A stretch of 38,034 bases of DNA from Candidatus Woesearchaeota archaeon (GTDB taxonomy: Archaea; Nanobdellota; Nanobdellia; Woesearchaeales; GW2011-AR4): NCBI GenBank assembly GCA_016187495.1, contig JACPJP010000031.1:1-38034 (forward strand). The letters are read 5' to 3'. The notes under the pieces were generated by a model, which was not told the DNA's origin, did no database searches, and saw only the letters and a program-made list of their open reading frames with translations. Made by a program: the position numbers and the translations under genes. Positions within the stretch are counted from its first letter, which is position 1; each line of letters starts with the position of its first letter. Below, in pieces: positions 13,841 through 22,501 of the stretch.

Positions 13841-14608
13841 TTAACGTCTGGCTTTAATCATTCCGGTTCCAAACATCCTCCTAAAAAGCGTATTCCTACT
13901 TATTTCCACTTTGAATCCATTATTTTCTAAGTAGTCTTTTAATTCGATGTGATTGTGTGCACTATCTAAATAGTTATGGTATTCTAAAACTATTTTATCT
14001 ACCTTTCTTATAACTGGGGCAGGAGTGTTTAATAGGGCATCATATTCTGCCCCTTCCGCATCGATTTTAAGATAATTTATTTTTTTTAAATTATTTATTT
14101 TAAAAATATCGCTAAGTGTGGTAGATTTAACTTTTGTGACTTTTTTGGAGTCTGTGCTGTATATAGAATGCCCGCCATTGTTCAGTTTTGAAGCAAAAAA
14201 GTCTATATAGCCTCTTTTTCCAGTAACTGCTAAATTCGATACAAAAACATTATGTAAATTGTTGAGAGCATTATTTTTTTTAAGTATTTCATAATTTTCT
14301 TTGTCTGGCTCGTATGCAAAAATACTTCCATTGGTTGCGTTCTTAGCGGCAAGAACTGAAAATGCGCCAATGTTAGCGCCAATATCAACAACTACATCAT
14401 CTTTTTTGATATTAAAATCTTCAGCAATGTACGAATTTGTTTTCCACACTTCCATCAGAATCATTTTATCACTTGTATTGACCCTTAATTTGAATTTGGC
14501 TTTGCCGTCAACATTGTGAATAACTGTTTTTTTGTTCCAGTCCCCTAGATAAAAAAGAGAGTATACAGGCTTTAATCCAAAGTTATATAGCAAACCTTTT
14601 AATTTCAT
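13841..14608 (-). CDS. FkbM-family SAM-dependent methyltransferase
   Basis: A 255-residue class I methyltransferase of the FkbM type. The SAM motif is 'VVDIGANIGAFS' (about 74-85 in the track numbering), followed by 'AYEPDKENYEILKKN' (acidic ribose-binding Glu) and the family's 'LKIDAEGAEYDAL' block near residue 185. FkbM enzymes usually O-methylate sugars or polyketides, so with the adjacent glycosyltransferase this may decorate a glycan. The track uses a TTG start at 14611; the next codon is ATG at 14608, which I take as the start. It begins three bases after the SMC stop, so it is probably co-transcribed with smc. Confidence 0.85.
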   Translation of the reverse strand: MKLKGLLYNFGLKPVYSLFYLGDWNKKTVIHNVDGKAKFKLRVNTSDKMILMEVWKTNSYIAEDFNIKKDDVVVDIGANIGAFSVLAAKNATNGSIFAYEPDKENYEILKKNNALNNLHNVFVSNLAVTGKRGYIDFFASKLNNGGHSIYSTDSKKVTKVKSTTLSDIFKINNLKKINYLKIDAEGAEYDALLNTPAPVIRKVDKIVLEYHNYLDSAHNHIELKDYLENNGFKVEISRNTLFRRMFGTGMIKARR

Positions 14609-14611
14609 CAA

Positions 14612-17600
14612 TCAAACCCTCAAGCTAACCACTTGCGAAATGCCATGCTCATTCATCGAAACCCCGTACAGGTTGTCAGCTTCCGATATTACAGCATCAT
14701 TGTGGCTCATTATTATATACTGCGCGTTATTTGAATACTGCCTTATGAGTTTTGCAAATTTCTCGGAATTGTGCTTGTCGAGTGCTGCATCTACCTCATC
14801 CAGAATATAAAAGGATGCGGGCTCATGCTCCTGTATTGCAAATATGAATGCTAAAGCGGTCATAGTCTTTTCCCCTCCGGATAAGCTTCTTATATCCAAA
14901 AATTTGCTTCCCGTTATCTTGACGTTAATCCTTACTCCAGCTTCAAACGGGTTTTCCTCATTTTCTATCACAAGGTTGGCTTCTCCTTTTGTGGTAAGCA
15001 ATGAGAAAAATTTCTTGAAGGTGTCATTTACCACATTAAAGACTTTCATAAAGAGGTCTTTTTTCTTGCTCTCTATCTCATTCATCATTTTAAGCACATC
15101 TTCCTTTTCCTTTCCAAGCCTGTCTTTTTTTTCGACTAATTCATTATATTGTTTTTCAACTTCCTCATAAATTTCCAAGGCGCGCATATTTACAGAGCCT
15201 ATCTGCTCCCTCATGCTCTCAAATTTCCTTATATCGCTTTTAAGCTGCTCCTCATCCTTGCTTAAATCCAGCTTAACGCCTTCGTACTGCTGGAATTGCA
15301 TGTTAAGTCCAGAAAGGACAGATTCAAGCTCTGCATGCTTCAGGGAAAGGGTATTTGACCTTACTTCAACTTTCCTGCTTTCATCCTGCTTGTTGTTAAC
15401 AGCAGCAAGGTTTCTTTGTATTTCCTTGTCTATTTCTGACCTTTTGTGGAACAAGCCCTTGAATTTTGCATAGAAATCTTGGGCAAGGGCCTCTTTCTCT
15501 GCCAGCTCCGACTCTTTTCCTTTTACAACTGCTGCAAGCTCTTTCAGCTCTTTATTAAAGTCCTCATAATCCTTGTCAAGCTGCTTTATTATCTTGTCTG
15601 TCTTTTCCAGCTCGCTCTTGTATATGCTTTCTGACTGCATGTCTATATTCTTTATTTCAGAGTCTATTCTTATCAAGTTCTCATCCAGCTCCTTGAGCTT
15701 TTCCTCGAAAGCGTTAAGTTCTGCTATTAAAGTTGGATTGCTTAATTGCGCTATGCTGTTCCTTAATTTCTGCTTCTCCGTTTTAATTGCAGCAAGCTCG
15801 GAATTCAGAGAATTGGTCTTTTCCACTACAAGCCTCATTTTTTCGTCAATTTCTTTTGCATGCTTTTCAAGAGCTGATTTTTTCTCTTCATTAGCTTCTA
15901 AATCAGTTGCTTCAAGGTGCAAAGACTTCTCAAGATTTATTATTTCCCCTTCCATGGATGCTTTTTTTGTCCTCAAGTTAGATATAAGCTGCTCATTTTC
16001 TGTTCTTACAGTTTCAAGTTCATCAATTGTTTTTCTGAGCTTCCCTATCTCATTTTCCAGTTTTTCAATCTCCTTTTCAATATCCTCTTCCTTAAATCCC
16101 ATGCTGTGCTTCCTCTTTAATCTAAAGCCTCCATGCATTGCCCCACTTTTTTCAGCTACATCTCCATCCAGCGTAACAAACTTCGCATCACCTATGCCCA
16201 ATCTCCTAGCAACATCAATATTATCAACCACGATAGTATCGGAAAAAACATGCTCAAACACTTTTTTGAATTTGCTGTCAAAAGAAATAAGATCAAGCGC
16301 AAGTCCATGGCTGCCGTTTGCCTTAGAAAGCCTCTCAATGCTTTCTTTAGTAGGTGATGATTTTAATTTGTTTAATGGAAATAATGTAACCACGCCAAGC
16401 TTATGCTCCTTTAGGTACTTTATGCATTCTGATGCTATCTTGTCATCCTCTACAACAATACTCTTTAATTTCTGCCCTGCTGCAATTTCCAAAGCCAGTG
16501 AATATTTTGAGCTTACGTTTCCGAGTTCTGCAACGGTCCCATAAATTCCCTGCTTGCTGGCTTTAAGCTCCAAAATTCTTTTAACCGCGATGTCTGAGTA
16601 GCTCATTTCCCTTGTGCTTGCCTGTTTTGCATTTAGCTTTGCAAGCTCCTCATCTTCATCAAATATTTTTTTCCTTGTTGTGGAAAGCCTTACAGCAATT
16701 GCAGAGTCTTCCTCAAGCTTCTTGTTCAGCTCCAGCGTGGCTTTTTTGAACTCATCTCTTTTGTTTTTTGCTTCTTCCAGCTTTTTCTTGTTTTCTTTCT
16801 CAACATCCAAGACTTTTTTCATCTGTGCATCTATAGTTTCCATATCGTGCATAATCGCGTCTTTTTCCCGTATGAGATTGTGCTGCTGCTCCCTTGCTGC
16901 CTGAACTTCCTTCTGCAACTCCTCTGATTTTTTGTCTATCTCAGCAACCTCCTTCTCAATATCAGCAATGTTCTCCAATTTGTGCTTTCCTCTGAACTCA
17001 TGTATTTTTTTTGTTATTAATGCTCTTTCTTTCTGCTTTGCGTTAATGTCGCTTTGCATATTCTTCTTGTCTTCCTCAAGCTGCTTTATTTTTCCCTCAA
17101 CATCTTTTATGCTGCTTTGCAGGTCAATTTTCCTCTTACTAATTCTTTCAATCTCATTCCTTATTGTGTCTACCCTTGAGTTCTTTTTTGTTATGTCAAT
17201 CTTTAGTTCCTCAACTTGCCTATTAAGCTGGACCTGCTCGACATTGCCTTTCTGCTCTATGTCCCTGGAAATTTGCTCTATCTGGGCTCTTTTTTCTTCA
17301 TTTAATTTTTTAAAATTGTCAATTTGGCCATTTATCTTCTGCAGCTCTGCATTTGTTTCATCGAGTTTCTGCCTTAATTCCAATTTTTCCTTTTCCTTTT
17401 TATCTATCTGCAATTTAAGGTAAGAAGCCTGGTTTGTGCGTATTCTGTCATTCATCTCCTTATACTTCAATGCCTGGTCTCGGTCTTTCTTCAGCTCTTT
17501 AAGGTATGTGTTCCTTTCCGTAAGCACTATTTCCGTTTCCTTTAATCTTTCATCAACTTTCTGCAGCTCCAACAGAGCCTTGTGCTTCTTTTCCTCATAA

Positions 17601-18154
17601 ACAGAAATTCCAGCTATCTCTCCTATAAGCTCTCTTCTTTGGTCAGGATGCATCTCAACGAATTTTATTATGTCGCCCTGCAGAATTATGTTGTAGCCAT
17701 CGGGATTTATCTTTGCAATTGACAATAATTCAAGAATTTCCTGCCTTGTCCTTGTCTCATCATTTATCTTATAGACAGATTGTCCATTCTGCCTTACGAT
17801 TCTTGTAATCTTAACCTCGGAATCTTCAGTTGGAAAAGTCTTTTTGCCGTTGTCAAAGTATAGGGAAACTTCCCCTGATTTTGCGGGCTTTTTTAATTTT
17901 CCCCCATTGTATATTAGGTTAGAGGCTTTCTCCGCGCGCATTGACTTTGAGGAGCTTTTGCCCAAAACAAAGCTCAATGCATCTAAAATGTTCGACTTGC
18001 CCGCGCCATTTGGCCCTATGACGCAGTTATAAGATGGGGAAAAAGGTATTTCTGTATGCTTTGCAAAGCTCTTGAAGCCGCTCAGCACAATTCTGCTTAT
18101 CCTTGTCCCTTTTTGCTGTTGAATAGCTACCTGCTCCTGTGTTTGCCCTTCCAT
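14612..18154 (-). CDS. smc: Chromosome segregation ATPase SMC
   Basis: An 1180-residue SMC protein of normal family length. The N-terminal ATPase half has Walker A 'GPNGAGKS' (47-54). Long coiled coils surround a hinge at about residues 520-660 ('GIYGTVAELGNV', 'DGDVAEKSGAMHGGF'). The C-terminal head has signature 'LSGGEKTMTALAF' (from 1091), Walker B 'FYILDEVDAALD' (from 1115) and a D-loop. SMC dimers extrude and tether DNA loops in chromosome organisation. A TATA box 'ttatatata' at about 18174-18188 lies 27 bases upstream, so the mRNA is probably leaderless. No ScpA or ScpB gene follows; the FkbM and GT4 genes follow instead. Assignment is certain. Confidence 0.98.
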   Translation of the reverse strand: MEGQTQEQVAIQQQKGTRISRIVLSGFKSFAKHTEIPFSPSYNCVIGPNGAGKSNILDALSFVLGKSSSKSMRAEKASNLIYNGGKLKKPAKSGEVSLYFDNGKKTFPTEDSEVKITRIVRQNGQSVYKINDETRTRQEILELLSIAKINPDGYNIILQGDIIKFVEMHPDQRRELIGEIAGISVYEEKKHKALLELQKVDERLKETEIVLTERNTYLKELKKDRDQALKYKEMNDRIRTNQASYLKLQIDKKEKEKLELRQKLDETNAELQKINGQIDNFKKLNEEKRAQIEQISRDIEQKGNVEQVQLNRQVEELKIDITKKNSRVDTIRNEIERISKRKIDLQSSIKDVEGKIKQLEEDKKNMQSDINAKQKERALITKKIHEFRGKHKLENIADIEKEVAEIDKKSEELQKEVQAAREQQHNLIREKDAIMHDMETIDAQMKKVLDVEKENKKKLEEAKNKRDEFKKATLELNKKLEEDSAIAVRLSTTRKKIFDEDEELAKLNAKQASTREMSYSDIAVKRILELKASKQGIYGTVAELGNVSSKYSLALEIAAGQKLKSIVVEDDKIASECIKYLKEHKLGVVTLFPLNKLKSSPTKESIERLSKANGSHGLALDLISFDSKFKKVFEHVFSDTIVVDNIDVARRLGIGDAKFVTLDGDVAEKSGAMHGGFRLKRKHSMGFKEEDIEKEIEKLENEIGKLRKTIDELETVRTENEQLISNLRTKKASMEGEIINLEKSLHLEATDLEANEEKKSALEKHAKEIDEKMRLVVEKTNSLNSELAAIKTEKQKLRNSIAQLSNPTLIAELNAFEEKLKELDENLIRIDSEIKNIDMQSESIYKSELEKTDKIIKQLDKDYEDFNKELKELAAVVKGKESELAEKEALAQDFYAKFKGLFHKRSEIDKEIQRNLAAVNNKQDESRKVEVRSNTLSLKHAELESVLSGLNMQFQQYEGVKLDLSKDEEQLKSDIRKFESMREQIGSVNMRALEIYEEVEKQYNELVEKKDRLGKEKEDVLKMMNEIESKKKDLFMKVFNVVNDTFKKFFSLLTTKGEANLVIENEENPFEAGVRINVKITGSKFLDIRSLSGGEKTMTALAFIFAIQEHEPASFYILDEVDAALDKHNSEKFAKLIRQYSNNAQYIIMSHNDAVISEADNLYGVSMNEHGISQVVSLRV

Positions 18155-18173
18155 GATGAAAAATTCGTATGCT

Positions 18174-18188
18174 GATTATATATAAAAG
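18174..18188 (-). promoter_or_regulatory. TATA box of smc
   Basis: On the minus strand 'cttttatatataatc', about 27 bases before the smc ATG at 18154. Confidence 0.55.
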
Positions 18189-18290
18189 TTTTGAAAAAGT
18201 CCCTCTTTTTCAAATACTTAGAAAACTTTGTTTTCCGCTGGTTTTCAATTTTAAGGGGTTTTACATGCTATCCAATAGTATTAATATACA

Positions 18291-18941
18291 TCAATTACGC
18301 CCTATGGATTGGACATAGGTCTGATGGGGGTATTCAAAAATTCGTATCTGAGAAAGAAGATTTGGAGGCAGGTCTTCTTCCATTACCAAATGCAGTGGTT
18401 TCAATGCTACAAACGCCCTGCTAGCTGCAATACGGTCATTAATTGTTAATCCATCTTGTCTTTGAATAATTAGTCCCAAGACTTCACTAAATTGTTGAAT
18501 AGCTTCCGCAATTCTATGGTATTTTCTAAGCGCATCGCCTAAATTAGCATGTTGAAGCGGTATGTCGGGCTCAAGCTCAATTGCTTTTTTAAAATCCCTT
18601 ATAGCCTCATCATATCTCCCTAAATTGTATAATTCAACACCCCTATTGTTATATAAACTTGCATCTCCCGGATTTAATCTAATTGCTTCATTATAATCGA
18701 AAAGTGCGCTTCCATGCCTACCTAATTGGCTGTACGCATTTGCTCTGCCAATAAGGGCATTTATTGAATCGGGATTAATATTAAGAACAACACTATACCC
18801 AATTACTAATGCTTCAGATGGAAGCAAATTTGTAAGTTTGCTTCCTATGCTATGCCCTTTTTCAACTAAATTAGCTAACATAGAATTTGTAGGTGCGCTT
18901 CCTATCAACCCATGCCATCTTTCAACTAGATTATCTAACAT
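18291..18941 (-). CDS. TPR-repeat protein
   Basis: A 216-residue protein with three to four tetratricopeptide repeats between residues about 45 and 155, e.g. 'ALIGRANAYSQLGRHGSALF' and 'LYNNRGVELYNLGRYDEAIR' with the W/L-G-A-F-A-P pattern of 34-residue units. The first 40 residues contain a short duplicated motif ('MLDNLVERWHGLIGSAPTNS' then 'MLANLVEKGHSIGSKL'). The C-terminal 60 residues do not match TPRs. A TATA-like 'tttaaaaa' lies about 25 bases upstream. It is likely a protein-interaction adaptor; partner unknown. It converges on nothing and is read toward smc. Confidence 0.8.
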   Translation of the reverse strand: MLDNLVERWHGLIGSAPTNSMLANLVEKGHSIGSKLTNLLPSEALVIGYSVVLNINPDSINALIGRANAYSQLGRHGSALFDYNEAIRLNPGDASLYNNRGVELYNLGRYDEAIRDFKKAIELEPDIPLQHANLGDALRKYHRIAEAIQQFSEVLGLIIQRQDGLTINDRIAASRAFVALKPLHLVMEEDLPPNLLSQIRIFEYPHQTYVQSIGRN

Positions 18942-18986
18942 AGAACTAGGAACTCAGTTGGGTTTTTAAAGTTTACTTTGTGACAA

Positions 18987-20165
18987 TTATTGTGCCTGAA
19001 CTTTAGCTTCCATGCCCTTCATGCCCCACGTCAATAATGGAGGAGCTATAAATGTGGTAAGCATTATGACTACAACCAGCAACGCATAAAGCGAAGGCTC
19101 TATTATTTTATTTGTCAGCCCAAATGCCACAAAAATAATTCCAACCTCGCCTCTTGGAATCATGCCAAGCCCTATAACAAGCTTCTTTGCCTGAACTTTT
19201 AATGCTGCAAATCCAGCTAAAATTTTCCCTAAGACTGCAATAAAAAACAGAATAAGCAAAGGCCCTAAAATAGCAGTGTTGGCCAAAGTCTTGACATCCA
19301 TAAGCATTCCCGCGTTGACAAAAAATATTGGAACAAAGACATCGGCTAATGGCTTTATCCTTTCCATTATATGGTCTTTATCCTCTCTTGTTTCTAAAAT
19401 TAAGCCAGCGGCAAATGCCCCTACTATTGTAGCCAGGCCAATCCAGTTAGCGATGTAAGCAAGGCCAAATGCAAATACTATCGCGGTTATTGCATAAGTC
19501 CTCTTAACCTCAAGCTTCTTAGTTAATTTAAGCAAATAAGGAGCAATTTTAATGCCTAAATAAATAGAGCCTGCCAAAAACAAGACAGAGAATAATGAGA
19601 TTTTTCCAATATTGAACAATGAAACTTTTCCAAATTCAACAATGCCTGCAAGGACGGACAAAATAATTAATCCTAAAACATCATCAATGACAGCTGCCCC
19701 TAATATGACTTTTCCCTCATTAGAATCGATTGCATTTTTTTCAGAAAATATCCTCATTGTAACTCCAACGCTTGTTGCAGTTAAAGTTGCTCCTACAAAC
19801 AAGGAGATTAGCGTAGAATAACCTAGCATTTGAAACAAAACAAATCCCATAAAAAAAGGCAATATGACTCCTACAAAAGCGACTAAAGTGGATGCTAATC
19901 CAACTTTAAGCAATTTGTAGATATTTGATTCCAAGCCCACTTCAAAAAGTAATATTATAACTCCAAATTCGGCTAAAAATGTAAAAATTTCCTTTACTTC
20001 TGGAGTTATAATGTTAAATAAGCTTGCTCCCAAGAACATCCCGGCTATAAGCTCGCCTAAAACCGCTGACTGTTTAAAGCGATGGCATATCCAGCCTGCT
20101 ATTTTTGCAGATATTATAATTATAAGAAACTTCAGCAGTATTTCTCCGATAAGATGGGTTTCCAT
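18987..20165 (-). CDS. CPA2-family cation:proton antiporter (KefB/NapA-like)
   Basis: A 392-residue polytopic membrane protein with about 11-12 hydrophobic helices. It carries the family signatures 'GATLTATSVGVTMRIF' and 'AAVIDDVLGLIILS', the latter with the tandem Asp pair typical of electrogenic NapA-type Na+/H+ antiporters. 'GMIPRGEVGIIF' near the C-terminus is also typical. There is no C-terminal TrkA-N nucleotide-binding domain, so it is a bare membrane unit. It begins two bases after the Fic gene stop, in the same direction. It exchanges Na+ or K+ for H+ across the membrane and would link to the ion cycle of the nearby ATP synthase. Confidence 0.93.
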   Translation of the reverse strand: METHLIGEILLKFLIIIISAKIAGWICHRFKQSAVLGELIAGMFLGASLFNIITPEVKEIFTFLAEFGVIILLFEVGLESNIYKLLKVGLASTLVAFVGVILPFFMGFVLFQMLGYSTLISLFVGATLTATSVGVTMRIFSEKNAIDSNEGKVILGAAVIDDVLGLIILSVLAGIVEFGKVSLFNIGKISLFSVLFLAGSIYLGIKIAPYLLKLTKKLEVKRTYAITAIVFAFGLAYIANWIGLATIVGAFAAGLILETREDKDHIMERIKPLADVFVPIFFVNAGMLMDVKTLANTAILGPLLILFFIAVLGKILAGFAALKVQAKKLVIGLGMIPRGEVGIIFVAFGLTNKIIEPSLYALLVVVIMLTTFIAPPLLTWGMKGMEAKVQAQ

Positions 20166-20167
20166 TT

Positions 20168-21016
20168 TTAATTGAGGTATTTTTTATGTGCTTTTAAATA
20201 TCTTCTAATAAAATAATTGACAAAATAATTTTCGTCCTTATTAAGCGCATGGTAGTATTGCTTTCTTTTTTTGTATTCTATGATAAGTATAGGGTAATTG
20301 CTTTTTCTTAATATATAAGCTATAATTAATCTTCCAATCCTGCCATTGCCGTCCCCAAAAGGATGTATTTTTTCAAACTTGTAGTGGGCTCTTGCAGCAA
20401 ATTCAACGGCATTTATTGTTTTTTTATTATCAGCATGCCATTTAAAAAAACCCCTTATTAATTTGTCTAAATCCTGCCAGTCTGGTGCAATATAATCTCC
20501 AATTTTTACAAGATAATCACGAATCTTTCCTGCAATATCCAGCTTGGTATCACAAAATATTTCCTTGTGCCATTGCAGTAATTTTTTATATGACAATTCT
20601 TCTTTTTCATTCAGCATATCAAAAAAAACTTTGGAATGGTTTATCGTTTCCTGCACATCCCTTAAAGGCTTATTTGGCGATATTTTCCTTTTGATTATAT
20701 ATTCTGTTTCCTCCAGCGTTAGTGTAGAGCCTTCTATCGCATTTGTATTGTAGGTAAACTCAATTGAGAAGTCAATTAAGATTTCCTTTTTGATGGAATC
20801 TGGATAATGCACCCATTCCTTCTGAAAATTCTTTTTTATTTTATTCAGCTTTTTAAAAAGGTCTTCCCGCATGCATTCTCTCAGAAATTTTTCCTTTATT
20901 GCTTCAATGTTTTCTGGGATTTCCTTGCCAATATACCTTTCCCTATGGATAACTCTCCCCTTTGACCTGAAAGAATATGAAAGGTAATAGTAATTTTTGC
21001 GCTTTACCAGGTTCAT
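20168..21016 (-). CDS. Fic-domain protein (AMPylase-like)
   Basis: A 282-residue Fic protein. The catalytic motif 'HPFGDGNGRIGR' (218-229) is complete, with the catalytic His, the metal-binding Asp and the phosphate-binding Gly/Arg. An N-terminal 'TNAIEG' (91-96) fits the (S/T)xxxE(G/N) inhibitory helix, so it is a class II, self-inhibited Fic enzyme. Residues 1-50 form an extra N-terminal segment ('KNYYYLSYSFRSKGR'), seen in archaeal Fic proteins. It probably transfers AMP to a protein hydroxyl. A TATA box lies within the preceding intergenic palindrome, suggesting regulated expression. The CPA2 antiporter follows two bases later. Confidence 0.93.
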   Translation of the reverse strand: MNLVKRKNYYYLSYSFRSKGRVIHRERYIGKEIPENIEAIKEKFLRECMREDLFKKLNKIKKNFQKEWVHYPDSIKKEILIDFSIEFTYNTNAIEGSTLTLEETEYIIKRKISPNKPLRDVQETINHSKVFFDMLNEKEELSYKKLLQWHKEIFCDTKLDIAGKIRDYLVKIGDYIAPDWQDLDKLIRGFFKWHADNKKTINAVEFAARAHYKFEKIHPFGDGNGRIGRLIIAYILRKSNYPILIIEYKKRKQYYHALNKDENYFVNYFIRRYLKAHKKYLN

Positions 21017-21029
21017 AATAAATAGGTAC

Positions 21030-21074
21030 AGTTACATTTATTTAAATTTTATGGTTTTTAAGAAAAATGTAACT
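21030..21074. promoter_or_regulatory. Inverted repeat spanning the Fic promoter
   Basis: Arms 'agttacattt' (21030-21039) and 'aaatgtaact' (21065-21074) are perfect reverse complements. The TATA box of the Fic gene ('tttaaata' on the minus strand, about 21038-21047) lies at the inner edge of the left arm, so a bound regulator would cover it. The repeat also sits at the 3' end of the ATP synthase operon and could form a hairpin in that transcript. Confidence 0.5.
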
Positions 21075-21087
21075 ATAGGAGAAATAC

Positions 21088-21717
21088 CTACGCTGCAGCT
21101 TCTGCCTTAGCTTTAATCCGTTTTAATCTGAAAATATTCTCCCTTTCCATTTCCTCAAGCCTCAGCCGGATAAAACTCGAAACACTCTGCAGCCTCGGCA
21201 TAACAACAAATTCAAGCGCATTAACCCTTCTTTTTGTCTTTTCAATTTCGTTAAGAAGCTTTCTCATTGAAGTTTCAACTTCTGCTGCTAATAATATTTT
21301 CTCAACAACCCTTTCATAAGAAGCAGCAGCCTCATCTATTGCAGAGGAATTATAAACTCCATACCCCCTTTCCATGAAAGCTTTCTTTATCTCAGAGATT
21401 TCTATCTTCGGAACTTTGACGCCCATTATATTTTTCGCTGCAAGCTTTATTTCCCTAATCTCTGGGATTGCCATTGCGACGGATTTGACTTTTAAATCTC
21501 CCTCAATAGTTCTTGCGACATTGATTTTTCCCAAAGCGATTTTGTACTCTTCTACTAATTCCTGCCTTAGCGTCTTTGCTTTTTTCAAAATTTCAAAGAA
21601 TTCAAGGATTAATCCATCCCTTTTCTTCTTCAGCAAGCTGTGGCCGGATTTAGCTAGCTTTATTTGTTTTTTTACCTTTAATAGTTCGCTTCTGGTAGGT
21701 TTTACGTCTTGAGGCAT
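21088..21717 (-). CDS. atpD: A-type ATP synthase subunit D
   Basis: A 209-residue central-stalk subunit. It opens with the family pattern 'PTRSELLKVKKQIKLAKSGH' followed by 'LLKKKRDGLILEF', and has the long antiparallel coiled coil at both ends ('RRVNALEFVVMPRLQSVSSF' in the C-terminal helix). Subunit D rotates inside the A3B3 head and transmits torque with F. It is the last gene of the ATP synthase operon and begins three bases after the carbonic-anhydrase-like gene. Normal length. Certain. Confidence 0.96.
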   Translation of the reverse strand: MPQDVKPTRSELLKVKKQIKLAKSGHSLLKKKRDGLILEFFEILKKAKTLRQELVEEYKIALGKINVARTIEGDLKVKSVAMAIPEIREIKLAAKNIMGVKVPKIEISEIKKAFMERGYGVYNSSAIDEAAASYERVVEKILLAAEVETSMRKLLNEIEKTKRRVNALEFVVMPRLQSVSSFIRLRLEEMERENIFRLKRIKAKAEAAA

Positions 21718-21720
21718 TTT

Positions 21721-22257
21721 TTATGAGTTTGTAAATAATATTTCTGCTTTGTAGCTTTTCCCGTCTTCTGAATTTTCAACAAGGCCGGCAAAAATGGTTA
21801 TATTTCCTTGCACATCGCCTTTTAGAGTTTTTTGCTTTTCTGGGATTAGCCTTAAAAGCAGTTCATATTGGTTTTTAATCCAATCTTTGATATTGCCTTT
21901 TAATGATTTTGTAGGTTGATATGCAAACTGTTGAGCTATTGATCCTAAATCTTTTTTAAGATGTGGCCCAAAATGCCCGTAACCCGTATTTAACGCGCCT
22001 ATTGCAGCGCAAACCTCATGTCCATGAACAGTTCCATAATGGCCAAAAACACCCCATGCATTAATTCCTTTTGCCTGCAATCCCAGCTCCAAAGATGCTG
22101 GAACAATTATTCCAGATGCTTTAGTTACCAAATGGGCGTAATCTGTTAAATTCAATATATCCCTATGGAATGGCGTGTTATATGGATCCTCGCATGAGAA
22201 TATTCCAACTTTTTTGCCTTGGCCTATCAGATTTTTGATGTATTGTATTGCTTCCAT
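21721..22257 (-). CDS. Beta-carbonic-anhydrase-like protein within the ATP synthase operon
   Basis: A 178-residue soluble protein. 'IFSCEDPYNT' (C22, D24), then 'ASLELGLQAKGINAWGVFGHYG' (H73), align with the beta-carbonic anhydrase pattern 'CsDsR ... aSleyav..lgv..i.v.GHygCGav'. The expected zinc Cys after GHYG is Thr (T76), and the Arg of CxDxR is Tyr; a second 'GHEVC' (H80, C83) follows a seven-residue shift and might supply the ligands. So it is a divergent or non-canonical member, and catalysis is uncertain. It lies between atpB and atpD, three bases from atpD. I do not know another ATP operon with this gene, but I could not search. Confidence 0.6.
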   Translation of the reverse strand: MEAIQYIKNLIGQGKKVGIFSCEDPYNTPFHRDILNLTDYAHLVTKASGIIVPASLELGLQAKGINAWGVFGHYGTVHGHEVCAAIGALNTGYGHFGPHLKKDLGSIAQQFAYQPTKSLKGNIKDWIKNQYELLLRLIPEKQKTLKGDVQGNITIFAGLVENSEDGKSYKAEILFTNS

Positions 22258-22300
22258 TTTTTTATTTTTAATAAATGTTTATTAATTGTTATCCTATTGG

Positions 22301-22459
22301 GGTTGGTGCGAAATTCTCGCTTACGCTCGGGTTGCCGTCGTTCGCACTTAATGTATTTTGTGAAGGTTGACATCCCCGTAAGGGACGTCCCCCTGTCAAC
22401 GCAATGTTTAGATATAAGGTGCTCACATCTTGACGGCAACCTTCAATTTCGCACCAACC
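22301..22459. repeat. 159-bp nested inverted repeat in the ATP synthase operon
   Basis: The gene-free stretch 22258-22501 is dominated by nested complementary arms: 22301-22315 ('ggttggtgcgaaatt') with 22445-22459 (15 bp, perfect), 22330-22339 with 22432-22441 (10 bp), and 22366-22372 with 22394-22400 (7 bp, loop of 21 with a further small stem). The whole can fold into one long hairpin. It is GC-richer than its surroundings and lies between atpB and the carbonic-anhydrase-like gene. It may be a MITE-like insertion or an RNA hairpin affecting downstream atpD expression. Confidence 0.8.
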
Positions 22460-22501
22460 TCTACTTTATTGGAAATTAAAATTGATTTTTTGTTATTGTA
22501 T

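Noticed and set aside
15573-16544. 323-aa plus-strand ORF inside smc
   Set aside because: It is antisense to the certain smc gene; its Ser/Phe/Leu-rich composition is what a coiled-coil gene gives when read on the opposite strand.
22219-22479. ORFs on both strands across 22.2-22.5 kb
   Set aside because: They arise from the nested inverted repeat; no start signal or family-like sequence.
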